Assembly (NCBI GenBank): GCA_044226195.1
Contig: JBGAHO010000019.1
Span: 7,079 to 71,078 of the forward strand
From: RPQJ01 sp044226195
GTDB taxonomy: Bacteria > Pseudomonadota > Gammaproteobacteria > Steroidobacterales > Steroidobacteraceae
DNA length: 64,000 nt
Direction: 5' to 3'
Each line of letters begins with the position of its first letter. Positions within the stretch are counted from its first letter, which is position 1. The notes beneath the pieces are model-generated. The model was not told the origin of the DNA. It did no database searches and worked only from the letters and a program-made list of their open reading frames with translations. Of this stretch, positions 42,214 to 52,549 are shown piece after piece. The translations under genes and the position numbers were made by a program.

Positions 42214-44103
42214 ATGGTTGACATCCTCAACACTGCCATCTCGGCGCTGCAGACCTACCGGCGTGGTCTCGACACCACGAGCCACAACGTCGCCAATGTC
42301 GACACGGCCGGCTACAGCCGCCAGCGCGTCGACCAGGCCACGCTCATCCCGCAGCAGTACGGCTACGGCTACGTCGGCAGCGGCGTCGGCATCACCAGCA
42401 TCACGCGCAGCTACGACGAGTTCACCGCGCTGCAGTACCGCTCGACCTCGACCAGCCTCTCGCGCGAGGAAGTGTTCGCGTCGCTCGCGAACCGAATCAA
42501 CAATCTCTATGCCGACGGCACCACCGGCCTGTCCTCGACCCTGCAGCAGTTCGCCAATGCGGTGCAGAGCGTCGCGAGCGCGCCGTCGTCCATGTCAGCG
42601 CGCCAGAGCCTGCTGTCGCAGGCCAGCTCGCTGGCGTCGCAGATGAGCAGCTACTCGCAGTCGCTCGAGCAGATCGACGCCGAGGTGAACGGCCGGCTGA
42701 CCTCCGCGGTCAGCGACATCAATTCGATCACGAGCTCGATCGCCGACCTGAACGGGCGCATCGCGACCGCGTACGGCTCGACCGGCCAGCCGCCGAACGA
42801 CCTGCTCGACCAGCGCGACCTGCTGCTCGACCAGCTGTCCGAGAAGATCGGCATCAACACCGTCAGGATGGCGGACGGCACCGTCAACGTGCTGGTCGGC
42901 AACGGCCAGTCGCTGGTGATCGGCGTCGACGCGATGCAGCTCTCGACCCAGCCCGACGTGTACGACGCCTCGCGGCTGTCGATCGTCGCCGGCCTGCCGG
43001 GCGGTCCCGTCGACGTCACGCGCAATCTCACCGGCGGCGAGCTCGGCGGCGTGCTCGACTTCCGTCGCAACATGCTCGACCCGGCCCGCAACGCGCTCGG
43101 CCAGCTCGCCATCGGCGTCGCCGGTCTCGTCAACGGGCAGCAGGCGAAGGGCATGGATCTCGACGGCCTGGCCGGCACCGCGGTGTTCGGCGTGGGCGGC
43201 GTCGGCGTGCTGCCGAACGCCGGCAACGGCGGGGCGGCGACGATCAGCGTCACCCGCAGTGATCCGGCGCAGATCACCCGTTCGAACTACCTGCTCGCCT
43301 TCAGCGGCGGCACCTGGTCGCTGCGGGATGCGAGCACGGGCGCTGCCGTCGCCATGACCGGCGCCGGGACCGCGGCGAACCCGTTCGTCGCCGACGGCCT
43401 GTCCTTCACGGTCACGGGCGCGGCCGCCAGCGGCGACAGCTTCCTGGTCCGCCCCACGCAGGATGCGGCCGGCGGCATGTCCGTGCTGTTCAGCGATCCG
43501 GCCAAGTTCGCTGCCGCGCTGCCGGTCACGGCGTCGGCCGCCGCGGCCAATACCGGCAACGGCATCCTCGGCGACCTGACCGTGGTCGACCCGGCCAACG
43601 CGAACCTGCGCACGACCGCGACGATCACGTTCCCGACGGCCGGCACCTATTCCGTCAACGGCGGGCCCGCGCAGGCCTTCTCGCCCGGCACGACCATCTC
43701 CGCCAACGGCTGGAGCCTGGTGCTCGAGGGCACGCCTGCGGCCGGCGACACCTTCACCGTCGGCAACAACAGCAACGGCGTCGGCGACAACCGCAATTTC
43801 CTCGCCCTGCACGACTCGATGACCGCGGGCTACATGGAGGGCGGCAAGCTCTCCGTCAACGAGGCCATCGGCCGCATCGTGTCCGACGTCGGCGTGCAGA
43901 CGCGCCAGGCGCAGGTCTCGCGCGACGCGCTGCAGGTCGTCAAGAAGGACACCATCGCCACGCGCGACTCGGTGTCCGGCGTCAACCTCGACGAAGAGGC
44001 GGCCAACCTCGTGCGCTACCAGCAGGCCTACCAGGCCGCGGCGCAGGTCGTGCAGGTCGCGAACACCATCTTCGACACCCTGCTCGGAGCGATCCGCCGA
44101 TGA
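42214..44103 (+). CDS. flgK: Flagellar hook-filament junction protein 1 FlgK
   Basis: The 629-residue protein begins with the HAP1 N-terminus (MVDILNTAISALQTYRRGLD, then SHNVANVDTAGYSRQRV). It ends with LDEEAANLVRYQQAYQAAAQ, the conserved C-terminal helix. A long variable central region (about 330-530) forms the exposed domains. It starts 36 bases after flgJ and overlaps flgL by four bases. FlgN is its chaperone. Confidence 0.96.
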   Translation: MVDILNTAISALQTYRRGLDTTSHNVANVDTAGYSRQRVDQATLIPQQYGYGYVGSGVGITSITRSYDEFTALQYRSTSTSLSREEVFASLANRINNLYADGTTGLSSTLQQFANAVQSVASAPSSMSARQSLLSQASSLASQMSSYSQSLEQIDAEVNGRLTSAVSDINSITSSIADLNGRIATAYGSTGQPPNDLLDQRDLLLDQLSEKIGINTVRMADGTVNVLVGNGQSLVIGVDAMQLSTQPDVYDASRLSIVAGLPGGPVDVTRNLTGGELGGVLDFRRNMLDPARNALGQLAIGVAGLVNGQQAKGMDLDGLAGTAVFGVGGVGVLPNAGNGGAATISVTRSDPAQITRSNYLLAFSGGTWSLRDASTGAAVAMTGAGTAANPFVADGLSFTVTGAAASGDSFLVRPTQDAAGGMSVLFSDPAKFAAALPVTASAAAANTGNGILGDLTVVDPANANLRTTATITFPTAGTYSVNGGPAQAFSPGTTISANGWSLVLEGTPAAGDTFTVGNNSNGVGDNRNFLALHDSMTAGYMEGGKLSVNEAIGRIVSDVGVQTRQAQVSRDALQVVKKDTIATRDSVSGVNLDEEAANLVRYQQAYQAAAQVVQVANTIFDTLLGAIRR

Positions 44104-45308
44104 CCACCCGGGTTTCCACCGCCGGCGCAAGTTACCAGGCCTTGAATGCCATGATGGACACGCAGGCGCGTCTCGCGAAGACGCAGCTGCAGGTCGCCTC
44201 GGGACTGAAGTTCTCGACGCCGGCCGACGATCCGCTCGGCGCGATGCGCGCGCAGGACCTCACGCGCCAGATCTCCGCCAAGGACCAGTACCTGAGCAAC
44301 GTCGGCTTCGCCCGCAGCCGCCTCTCCTTCGAGGAGAGCACGCTCGCCAGCGTCGGCGACTCGCTCACGCGCATCCGCGAGCTGGTGCTGCAGGCCGCGA
44401 ACGACACGGTCAACGCCAGCGACCGCAAGTCGATCGCCAACGAGATCAGCTCGGTCCGCGACACGCTGCTCGACCTCGCCAACCGCAAGGATGCCCAGGG
44501 CGAGTACATCTTCGCCGGCCTCGCCGTGCAGACCAGGCCGTTCGTGCGCAGCGGCGGCGCGATCCAGTACTACGGCGACCAGGGCCAGCGCCTGCAGAAA
44601 GTCAGCGAGACGCAGCGCGTGGCCGACGGGGATTCCGGTTTCGACGTCTTCGGACGCATCGTCGAGGGCAATGGCACGTTCGTGACGTCCGCCGCCGCCG
44701 GCAATACCGGCTCCGGCACCTTGTCGGTGGGCAGCGTCACCGACCGCTCGCTCTGGCCGGGGGGCACCTACACGGTGCAGTTCACCTCGTCGAGCACATG
44801 GCAGGTGGTGGACTCGGCTTTGCCCGCGCCGAACGTCGTCGCCTCCGGCAATTACACGAGCGGCTCCGCGATCGACTTCCTCGGCGTCAGCGTGACCGTG
44901 AGCGGTGCGCCCGCGGCGGGCGACCAGTTCGTCGTGCGCGATGCCGGCTCCACCGACCTCTTCGGCTCGCTCGACAAGCTGATCGCCAACGTGCTCGCGC
45001 CGACGACGAACGACGCCGAGAAGGCGCAGTTCCGCACCGCGCTCGACGGCTCGCTGCAGCAGCTCGACCGTTCGCTCGAGCACGTGCTCGACGTGCGGGC
45101 CGGCGTCGGCGTGCGCCTCAATACTCTGGACACCTCGCAGACGACGCTCGAGGACAACGGCATCAACCTCGAGTCGATGCTCTCCGACGTCCGCGACCTC
45201 GACTACGCCGAGGCCGTGTCGCGCCTCAACCTGCAGTACGCGGGCCTGCAGGCCGCCCAGAAGGCGATGGCGCAGGTCGGCGACCTCTCTCTATTTAACT
45301 ATCTCTGA
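44100..45308 (+). CDS. flgL: Flagellar hook-filament junction protein 3 FlgL
   Basis: The 402-residue protein is flagellin-like at both ends. The N-terminus includes LQVASGLKFSTPADDPLGAM, and the C-terminus includes DLDYAEAVSRLNLQYAGLQA. It lies at the end of the flgB-L operon, with ATGA overlap to flgK, and is followed by a strong small hairpin. Confidence 0.95.
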   Translation: MTTRVSTAGASYQALNAMMDTQARLAKTQLQVASGLKFSTPADDPLGAMRAQDLTRQISAKDQYLSNVGFARSRLSFEESTLASVGDSLTRIRELVLQAANDTVNASDRKSIANEISSVRDTLLDLANRKDAQGEYIFAGLAVQTRPFVRSGGAIQYYGDQGQRLQKVSETQRVADGDSGFDVFGRIVEGNGTFVTSAAAGNTGSGTLSVGSVTDRSLWPGGTYTVQFTSSSTWQVVDSALPAPNVVASGNYTSGSAIDFLGVSVTVSGAPAAGDQFVVRDAGSTDLFGSLDKLIANVLAPTTNDAEKAQFRTALDGSLQQLDRSLEHVLDVRAGVGVRLNTLDTSQTTLEDNGINLESMLSDVRDLDYAEAVSRLNLQYAGLQAAQKAMAQVGDLSLFNYL

Positions 45309-45333
45309 CGCCGGGCCCTGAGCCGCGGCCGGT

Positions 45334-45353
45334 CGTTCGCAGGGATGCGAACG
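45334..45353. terminator. Hairpin after flgL
   Basis: CGTTCGCA-GGGA-TGCGAACG is a perfect 8-bp stem with a tetraloop, 26 bases after the flgL stop. It is followed by TCTCACGATTTG, only weakly T-rich. It probably marks the end of the flg operon. Confidence 0.55.
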
Positions 45354-45412
45354 GCTCTCACGATTTGTGCGACCTGGCGCACATTTACATTCAAACCGGT
45401 TGGATTCGCCGC

Positions 45413-45439
45413 TCAAGGTTGCTTCCGGCGTCCCGATAC
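45413..45439 (+). promoter_or_regulatory. Sigma-28 (FliA) promoter for fliC
   Basis: TCAAGGTT-N11-CCCGATAC resembles the FliA consensus with the exact 11-base spacer. Six of eight bases match in each half. The predicted start near 45447 leaves a leader of about 87 bases before the flagellin ATG. Position fits late-class flagellin control. Confidence 0.72.
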
Positions 45440-45533
45440 ATGACCCCGAGAGCAGCGATCACATCGATCGGCGGCTCGCGCAAAGGAGGCTCCCGGCGCC
45501 GCCTGGGGCTCAACAAACTGAGGAGTGATTGTC

Positions 45534-46673
45534 ATGCCCCAAGTCATCAACACAAACGTCCTGTCGCTGAATGCACAGCGCAACCTGAACACGTCCGGCT
45601 CCCAGCTCGCGACGTCCCTGCAGCGCCTGTCGTCCGGCCTTCGCATCAACAGCGCGAAGGATGACGCGGCCGGCCTCGCCATTTCCGAGCGGTTCACCGC
45701 CCAGATCCGTGGCCTGAACCAGGCAGCCCGCAACGCGAACGACGGCATTTCGCTCGCGCAGACGGCCGAAGGCGCCCTCGCCGAAGTCGGCAACAACCTG
45801 CAGCGCATCCGTGAACTGGCCGTGCAGTCGCGCAACGCGACGAACAGCAGCACCGACCGCGCCGCCCTCCAGGTGGAAGCCCTCGCGCTGAAGACCGAGA
45901 TCGACCGCGTCGCCACGACCACGTCGTTCAACGGCACCAAGCTGATCGACGGTTCGTTCAGCAACCAGGTGTTCCAGGTCGGCGCGAACGTCGGCGAGAC
46001 GATGACGGTCAGCGGCATCGTGAACGCGCAGAGCTCCGCGCTCGGCACGTCCTCGATCGCGCAGGTGACCGGCGCCGCCGCCTCGGCGTTCACCGCCATC
46101 ACCGCCGGCGATCTGACGATCAACACCGTGAGCGTCGGTGCGATCGCGGCCGACACGAACGCCGCCAATCGCGCGTCGAGCGTCATGGCCGCCGTCAACT
46201 CGTATGCCTCGCAGACGGGCGTGTACGCGACGATCCTGGCCTCGGCCCCGACGCAGGTCGTGCTGTCGAGCTCGAGCGCGATCACGGTCGGCCTGGCGGG
46301 CACCGCCACGACCGCGACGACGGGCCTGACCGCCGCCACGACGGCCACCGCGACCCAGACCGGCTTCGCCGCCCTCGACATCAGCACGACCGCTGGTGCG
46401 GATGCTGCGATCACCGCGATGGACGCGGCCCTCTCCGCCGTGAACACCGGTCGCGCGCAGTTGGGCGCCCTGCAGAACCGCTTCTCGTCTGTCGTCAACA
46501 CGCTGTCGACGACCTCCGAGAACCTGTCGGCTTCCCGCTCGCGCATTCAGGACGCGGACTTCGCGGCCGAAACGGCGAACATGACCCGCTCGCAGATCCT
46601 GCAGCAGGCTGGCACCGCGATTCTCGCGCAGGCCAACGCCGTCCCGCAGAACGTGCTGTCGCTGCTCAAGTAA
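45534..46673 (+). CDS. fliC: Flagellin FliC
   Basis: The 379-residue filament protein has the conserved D0/D1 N-terminus (VINTNVLSLNAQRNLNTS, then SSGLRINSAKDDAAGLAIS) and C-terminus (ARSRIQDADFAAETANM-type helix ending NVLSLLK). The middle (about 165-290) is Ala/Thr/Ser-rich and contains a flagellin hook-IN-like segment (DLTINTVSVGAIAADTNAANR). The ATG at 45534 follows GAGGAG by eight bases; a GTG three codons earlier is less likely. It is the only flagellin in the window. Confidence 0.95.
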   Translation: MPQVINTNVLSLNAQRNLNTSGSQLATSLQRLSSGLRINSAKDDAAGLAISERFTAQIRGLNQAARNANDGISLAQTAEGALAEVGNNLQRIRELAVQSRNATNSSTDRAALQVEALALKTEIDRVATTTSFNGTKLIDGSFSNQVFQVGANVGETMTVSGIVNAQSSALGTSSIAQVTGAAASAFTAITAGDLTINTVSVGAIAADTNAANRASSVMAAVNSYASQTGVYATILASAPTQVVLSSSSAITVGLAGTATTATTGLTAATTATATQTGFAALDISTTAGADAAITAMDAALSAVNTGRAQLGALQNRFSSVVNTLSTTSENLSASRSRIQDADFAAETANMTRSQILQQAGTAILAQANAVPQNVLSLLK

Positions 46674-46686
46674 CGGAGCGTCAGCC

Positions 46687-46751
46687 CCCGGGCGCCTGAG
46701 GCCCGGGTCGATCGAAGCGGCGGGTGACGGCTGAAAAGCTGTCATCCGCCG
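46687..46751. terminator. Tandem hairpins between fliC and flaG
   Basis: CCCGGGC-N7-GCCCGGG (46687-46707) is followed by a second stem in which GCGGGTGAC pairs with GTCATCCGC with one mismatch (about 46720-46748). They start 14 bases after the fliC stop. They could terminate or stabilise the abundant flagellin mRNA while allowing some read-through to flaG. Confidence 0.5.
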
Positions 46752-46783
46752 CCCCATTCGAGAGGTGGGGCGAGGAGACCAGC

Positions 46784-47176
46784 ATGAGTATCCAGGCAGT
46801 GACGGCAGGGGAGGCCGCGAGCGTCCGACCCGAGCCGATCCGGTCGCCGACAGCTGCGTCCGCCCCCGCGATGAGCGGCAAAGGCGCGCCGGCCGGCGGC
46901 AGTGCCTTGCCGCGCCAGATGACCGTGCCCGAATCGCACCCGATGGCCGTCCCCGTGCAGGACGTGCACAAGTCCGCAACGCAGATCGACGATTTCCTCA
47001 AGCGCACCGGCCACCAGCTCGCCATCGTGGTCGACGAGGCGTCGGGACAGGTCGTCGTGCAGGTCCGCGACCCGGTGTCGGGCGACCTGATCCGCCAGAT
47101 CCCGAGCGACGAGGCCCTGCGCATCGCGCGCAACCTCGACAAGGAAGGCGCGGCCCTCATCGACGAGTTGACCTGA
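46784..47176 (+). CDS. flaG: FlaG-family flagellar protein
   Basis: The 130-residue protein has a variable Ala/Pro-rich N-terminus. The FlaG core in the second half is LAIVVDEASGQVVVQVRDP, then GDLIRQIPSDEALRIARNL. FlaG proteins influence filament length or stability; their mechanism is unresolved. The ATG at 46784 has GAGGAG nearby. Position between fliC and fliD is the usual one. Confidence 0.9.
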   Translation: MSIQAVTAGEAASVRPEPIRSPTAASAPAMSGKGAPAGGSALPRQMTVPESHPMAVPVQDVHKSATQIDDFLKRTGHQLAIVVDEASGQVVVQVRDPVSGDLIRQIPSDEALRIARNLDKEGAALIDELT

Positions 47177-47183
47177 GGACGGC

Positions 47184-47200
47184 TGGCCCGTGGCTTGCAT
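47184..47200 (+). promoter_or_regulatory. Sigma-54 promoter for fliD
   Basis: TGGCCCGTGGCTTGCAT has the invariant GG (47185-47186) and GC (47197-47198) ten bases apart and TTGCAT at -12. The -24 half (TGGCCC) departs by one base from TGGCAC. It lies eight bases after the flaG stop and about 40 bases before the likely fliD ribosome site. Confidence 0.68.
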
Positions 47201-47251
47201 CTTCCACGGGGTGGCCGCCGGTTTCATGACGGAAGCGGCCAGGAGCAGGAC

Positions 47252-48634
47252 ATGACAGGCATCCAGGCATCCGGAGTCGGTTCCGGCCTCGACATCAGTT
47301 CGCTGGTCTCCCAACTGGTCTCGGCGGAGCGGCAGCCGCTCGATGCGCGCATCACGCGCCGGCAGTCGGCGGTCAACGTCGAGATTTCGGGCCTCAGCAC
47401 GCTCAAGGGCGCGCTGTCGACCCTGAAGGACGCGCTGCCGAGCGTCCGCACGCTGAGCGCACTGGCCTCCCTGACGGCCAAGTCCGCGAACGAGGACATC
47501 TTCACGGCGAGCGCGGACTCCACGGCGCTGGCCGGCAGCTACCAGATCGAGGTGGGCAACCTCGCCACCGCGCAGAAGCTGGCGTCCGGGCCTTTCGCGG
47601 CCGGTCGCGACGCCGTGGTGGGCACGGGCACGCTGACGCTCAAGTACGGCACCACGAGCTTCAACGTCACCATCGATTCCACGCACAACACGCTCGCGGG
47701 CATCCGCGACGCGATCAACTCGGCCACCGGCAACGACGGCATCACCGCCACCATCATCAACGGCACGGACGGCGCGCGCCTGGCACTGTCCTCGCGCTCG
47801 ACCGGCCTGGCCAACGCGATGACGATCACGCAGAGCGGCGGCGACGGCGGGCTCGCAGCCCTCGTCTACGACGCGGCGAACCCCGGGGCGAACACCCTGA
47901 CGGAGACCAGCGCGGCCACGGACGCCACGATCTACGTCAACAGCTACAAGTACACCAGCGCGTCGAACACGGTGACCGGCGCGGTCGACGGCCTCACCCT
48001 GAACCTGGTGAAGGCCGATCCGGGCAAGACCTACGCCCTCGACGTGTCGAGCGACGCCTCGACGGTGGCGACCCGCATCAAGAAGTTCGTGACCGACTAC
48101 AACACGCTCGCCCGCGTGTTCTCGGGCCTGCAGGCCTACGACGCGGTCAAGAAGACCTCCGGCCCGCTGCTCGGCAACGCCTACGTGCGCGTGCTGCAGC
48201 AGAACGTGCGCTCCGACCTCTCGAACACCGTGTCCGGGCTCACCGGCAACTACACGTCGCTGGCCGCGATCGGCATCACGACCGACTCGACCGGCCAGCT
48301 GGCGGTGGACGACACCAAGCTCAACGCCGCGCTCAAGGCCGACTTCAACGGCGTGATGAAGGTCTTCGCGGCGGACGACGGCGTCGCCAATCGCCTCTAC
48401 AGCCGCTTCGACGCGGCGCTCAAGGCGGATGCCCAGCTCGCGCAGCGCAATGCGACGCTCAACAAGGAACTGACCAAGCTGAGCAACGAATCGGCGGACG
48501 TCGACACGCAGATGGCGGCCGTCGAGAAACGCTACCGTGCGCAGTTCACGGCGCTCGACTCGCTGCTGACGCAGATGCAGACCACCAGCTCGTTCCTGAC
48601 GCGCCAGTTTGCGACCAAGACCACGAGCAGCTGA
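47252..48634 (+). CDS. fliD: Flagellar filament cap protein FliD (HAP2)
   Basis: The 460-residue cap protein starts GIQASGVGSGLDISSLVSQL, the FliD signature. It has the FliD N domain (about 10-105), a hook-IN motif and the FliD C domain (about 215-440) ending in a coiled coil (KELTKLSNESADVDTQMAAV). The ATG at 47252 follows AGGAGCAGGA; an upstream TTG is rejected. Its own sigma-54 promoter precedes it. Confidence 0.95.
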   Translation: MTGIQASGVGSGLDISSLVSQLVSAERQPLDARITRRQSAVNVEISGLSTLKGALSTLKDALPSVRTLSALASLTAKSANEDIFTASADSTALAGSYQIEVGNLATAQKLASGPFAAGRDAVVGTGTLTLKYGTTSFNVTIDSTHNTLAGIRDAINSATGNDGITATIINGTDGARLALSSRSTGLANAMTITQSGGDGGLAALVYDAANPGANTLTETSAATDATIYVNSYKYTSASNTVTGAVDGLTLNLVKADPGKTYALDVSSDASTVATRIKKFVTDYNTLARVFSGLQAYDAVKKTSGPLLGNAYVRVLQQNVRSDLSNTVSGLTGNYTSLAAIGITTDSTGQLAVDDTKLNAALKADFNGVMKVFAADDGVANRLYSRFDAALKADAQLAQRNATLNKELTKLSNESADVDTQMAAVEKRYRAQFTALDSLLTQMQTTSSFLTRQFATKTTSS

Positions 48635-48719
48635 GCCTGCCGCCGCCTCAAGAAGGCGTCGCCGGGGCCGTTACACGGCTCAAGGCGGCGCATGGTGCGT
48701 CGCGCAGCGAGGCGGTCCC

Positions 48720-49130
48720 ATGGACACGGCGGTTCGGCAGCACCGGGCATCGGCCTACAAGAGCGTGGCCGCGTGGAGCAGCGTGGCGGACAACGACCCG
48801 CAGCGCCTGATCCAGATGCTCTACGACGGCGCGCTCGAGCGCATCGCCATGGCCCGCGGCTGCATGCTGAACCGGCAGCTCGCCGAGAAGGCCCAGTTGC
48901 TGACGCGCGTGATCGCCATCGTCGGTGAACTGCGCGGCTCGCTCGACCTCGTGCGCGGCGGCACGGTGGCCGCCAACCTGGACGACCTGTACGACTACGT
49001 CACGCGGCGACTGATCGCGGCGAACGCCGGCAACGATCCGCAGGCGCTCGACGAAGTGGCCGGGCTGCTGCGCGAGCTGCGCGACGCGTGGCAGGCCGTG
49101 GCGCACCGCCGTACCGGGCAGCCGGCCTGA
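48720..49130 (+). CDS. fliS: Flagellin export chaperone FliS
   Basis: The 136-residue four-helix protein has the FliS pattern DPQRLIQMLYDGALERIAMA and DLYDYVTRRLIAAN. FliS binds flagellin C-termini to prevent polymerisation in the cytoplasm. The ATG at 48720 has GAGG upstream. It follows fliD and precedes the PilZ-like gene by nine bases. Confidence 0.93.
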   Translation: MDTAVRQHRASAYKSVAAWSSVADNDPQRLIQMLYDGALERIAMARGCMLNRQLAEKAQLLTRVIAIVGELRGSLDLVRGGTVAANLDDLYDYVTRRLIAANAGNDPQALDEVAGLLRELRDAWQAVAHRRTGQPA

Positions 49131-49139
49131 GGCCCACCC

Positions 49140-49706
49140 GTGGCGGACGAAGGCGACACGACCCTGGTATTCGAGGAGCTCGCCTACGAGGACGTCCTGC
49201 CCGTGGCGTGGACGCCGTTCGCCGGTCCGGTCGAGGATTACGAGGCGCGCCGCTACGACGACAGCAATCACCGGCTGCTGCTCGCCTGCGCCGCGCTCGA
49301 CGAACAGCCGGTGCTGCCGCGCGACAAGCCCGACGACGGCTCGCCGGTGATGGCCGAGCTCGCGCGCCTCGACTCGCGACTCACGCTGGTGCTCGACCTG
49401 CTGATCCACCTCGCGAGTCGCGACCAGCAGCGACCGGACCCGGTCCGCGTGCGCTTCAACTCGATCGGCGCGGCGGTCGCGCTGGAGTCGTTCCAGTTCG
49501 AGACGGGTGGTTACGGCAGGCTTGACATATTCCTGCGCAGCGCGCTCCCGCAGCCCCTGACCCTCGTCGCGCGCGTCGTGGGCCTGGAAAAGACCCAAGC
49601 AAAGCTTCGGTTTCTGCCTGTCGCCGCGCCTGTCGGTGACCTGATCGACAAATTTGCATTCCGGACGCATCGGCGGCACGTCGCAGTTTCGCGTCGTGTG
49701 CGTTGA
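49140..49706 (+). CDS. PilZ-like protein between fliS and fleQ
   Basis: The 188-residue protein begins at a GTG. It has an acidic N-terminus, a helical middle (MAELARLDSRLTLVLDLLIHLA, about 71-92) and a C-terminal beta-barrel-like part (VRVRFNSIGAAVALE, then PLTLVARVVGLE). Helix-plus-PilZ proteins occur at this locus in xanthomonads, which is the main basis for the call. The RxxxR and (D/N)xSxxG cyclic-di-GMP motifs are not clear: only FNSIGAA resembles the second. It may therefore be a non-binding PilZ relative. Moderate confidence in family, low in ligand binding. Confidence 0.55.
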   Translation: MADEGDTTLVFEELAYEDVLPVAWTPFAGPVEDYEARRYDDSNHRLLLACAALDEQPVLPRDKPDDGSPVMAELARLDSRLTLVLDLLIHLASRDQQRPDPVRVRFNSIGAAVALESFQFETGGYGRLDIFLRSALPQPLTLVARVVGLEKTQAKLRFLPVAAPVGDLIDKFAFRTHRRHVAVSRRVR

Positions 49707-49777
49707 CACTCATCTGGGGGAGATCCATCCAAAAAGGACGTTTCACGCCTCCGTCCGCTTTGAATCTTTGGAAAGAT
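49703..49777 (+). promoter_or_regulatory. AT-richer leader of the fleQ-like gene with a short dyad
   Basis: The region holds TTGACA (49703-49708), a perfect -35 hexamer but without a convincing -10 at normal spacing. It also holds the dyad ATCTTT-GG-AAAGAT (49764-49777). The low-GC patch is unusual for the window and suggests a promoter or operator for the activator gene. Confidence 0.35.
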
Positions 49778-49817
49778 GATCCGCGGGAAACAACGAAGAA
49801 GCCCGCGGAGCGAGAGG

Positions 49818-51032
<1,215 letters not shown>

Positions 51033-51085
51033 CGCGCGGACGGCCGCCGAAGCCCCTCCTGGGCCCCTGAACCCCCTTCGGCCGC

Positions 51086-51102
51086 CGGCACGGAACTTGC
51101 AC
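51086..51102 (+). promoter_or_regulatory. Sigma-54 promoter for the fleR-like gene and fliE
   Basis: CGGCACGGAACTTGCAC has GG at 51087-51088 and GC at 51099-51100, ten bases apart, in the gap between the two activator genes. The second activator is thus likely switched on by the first, as in the FleQ to FleR cascade of Pseudomonas. Confidence 0.78.
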
Positions 51103-51145
51103 CCAAAGCGGTAGCGCCACGCTTTGGACGCCAGGAACCGATGCC

Positions 51146-52179
<1,034 letters not shown>

Positions 52180-52183
<4 letters not shown>

Positions 52184-52512
52184 GCAGTCTCGCCATCGAC
52201 CAGGTGCTCTCGCAGATCCGCGCCATGCACGCGACGCAGCCGGGCGGCATCGCGCGCCCGACGGCCGGCGCCGCCACGCAGGCCGCCGGGCCGTCGTTCG
52301 CCGACGTGTTGAAGCGCGGCGTGGAGCAGGTCAACCAGATGCAGCAGAAGGCCGACGGCATGGTCACGGCCTTCGAGCGCGGCACGCCCGGCGTGGACCT
52401 CGGCCAGGTGATGGTCGAGGTGCAGAAGGCCAACGTGGCCTTCCGCGCCACGACGGAAGTGCGCAACAAGTTCGTCGCCGCCTACCAGGAAATCATGAAC
52501 ATGCCGATCTGA
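52180..52512 (+). CDS. fliE: Flagellar hook-basal body complex protein FliE
   Basis: The 110-residue protein has a variable N-terminus and the FliE core: FADVLKRGVEQVNQMQQKAD, VDLGQVMVEVQKANVAFRAT and NKFVAAYQEIMNMPI at the C-terminus. FliE joins the MS ring to the rod. It is coupled to the fleR-like gene by a four-base overlap. Confidence 0.95.
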
Positions 52513-52549
52513 CGGCAGTTCCCCACGCTGAACGGACACCGCAACCACC

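Noticed and set aside
45365..45533. Sigma-54 site upstream of fliC (TGGCGCACATTTACAT)
   Set aside because: The invariant GC at -12 is missing; the sigma-28 element nearby is the better promoter.
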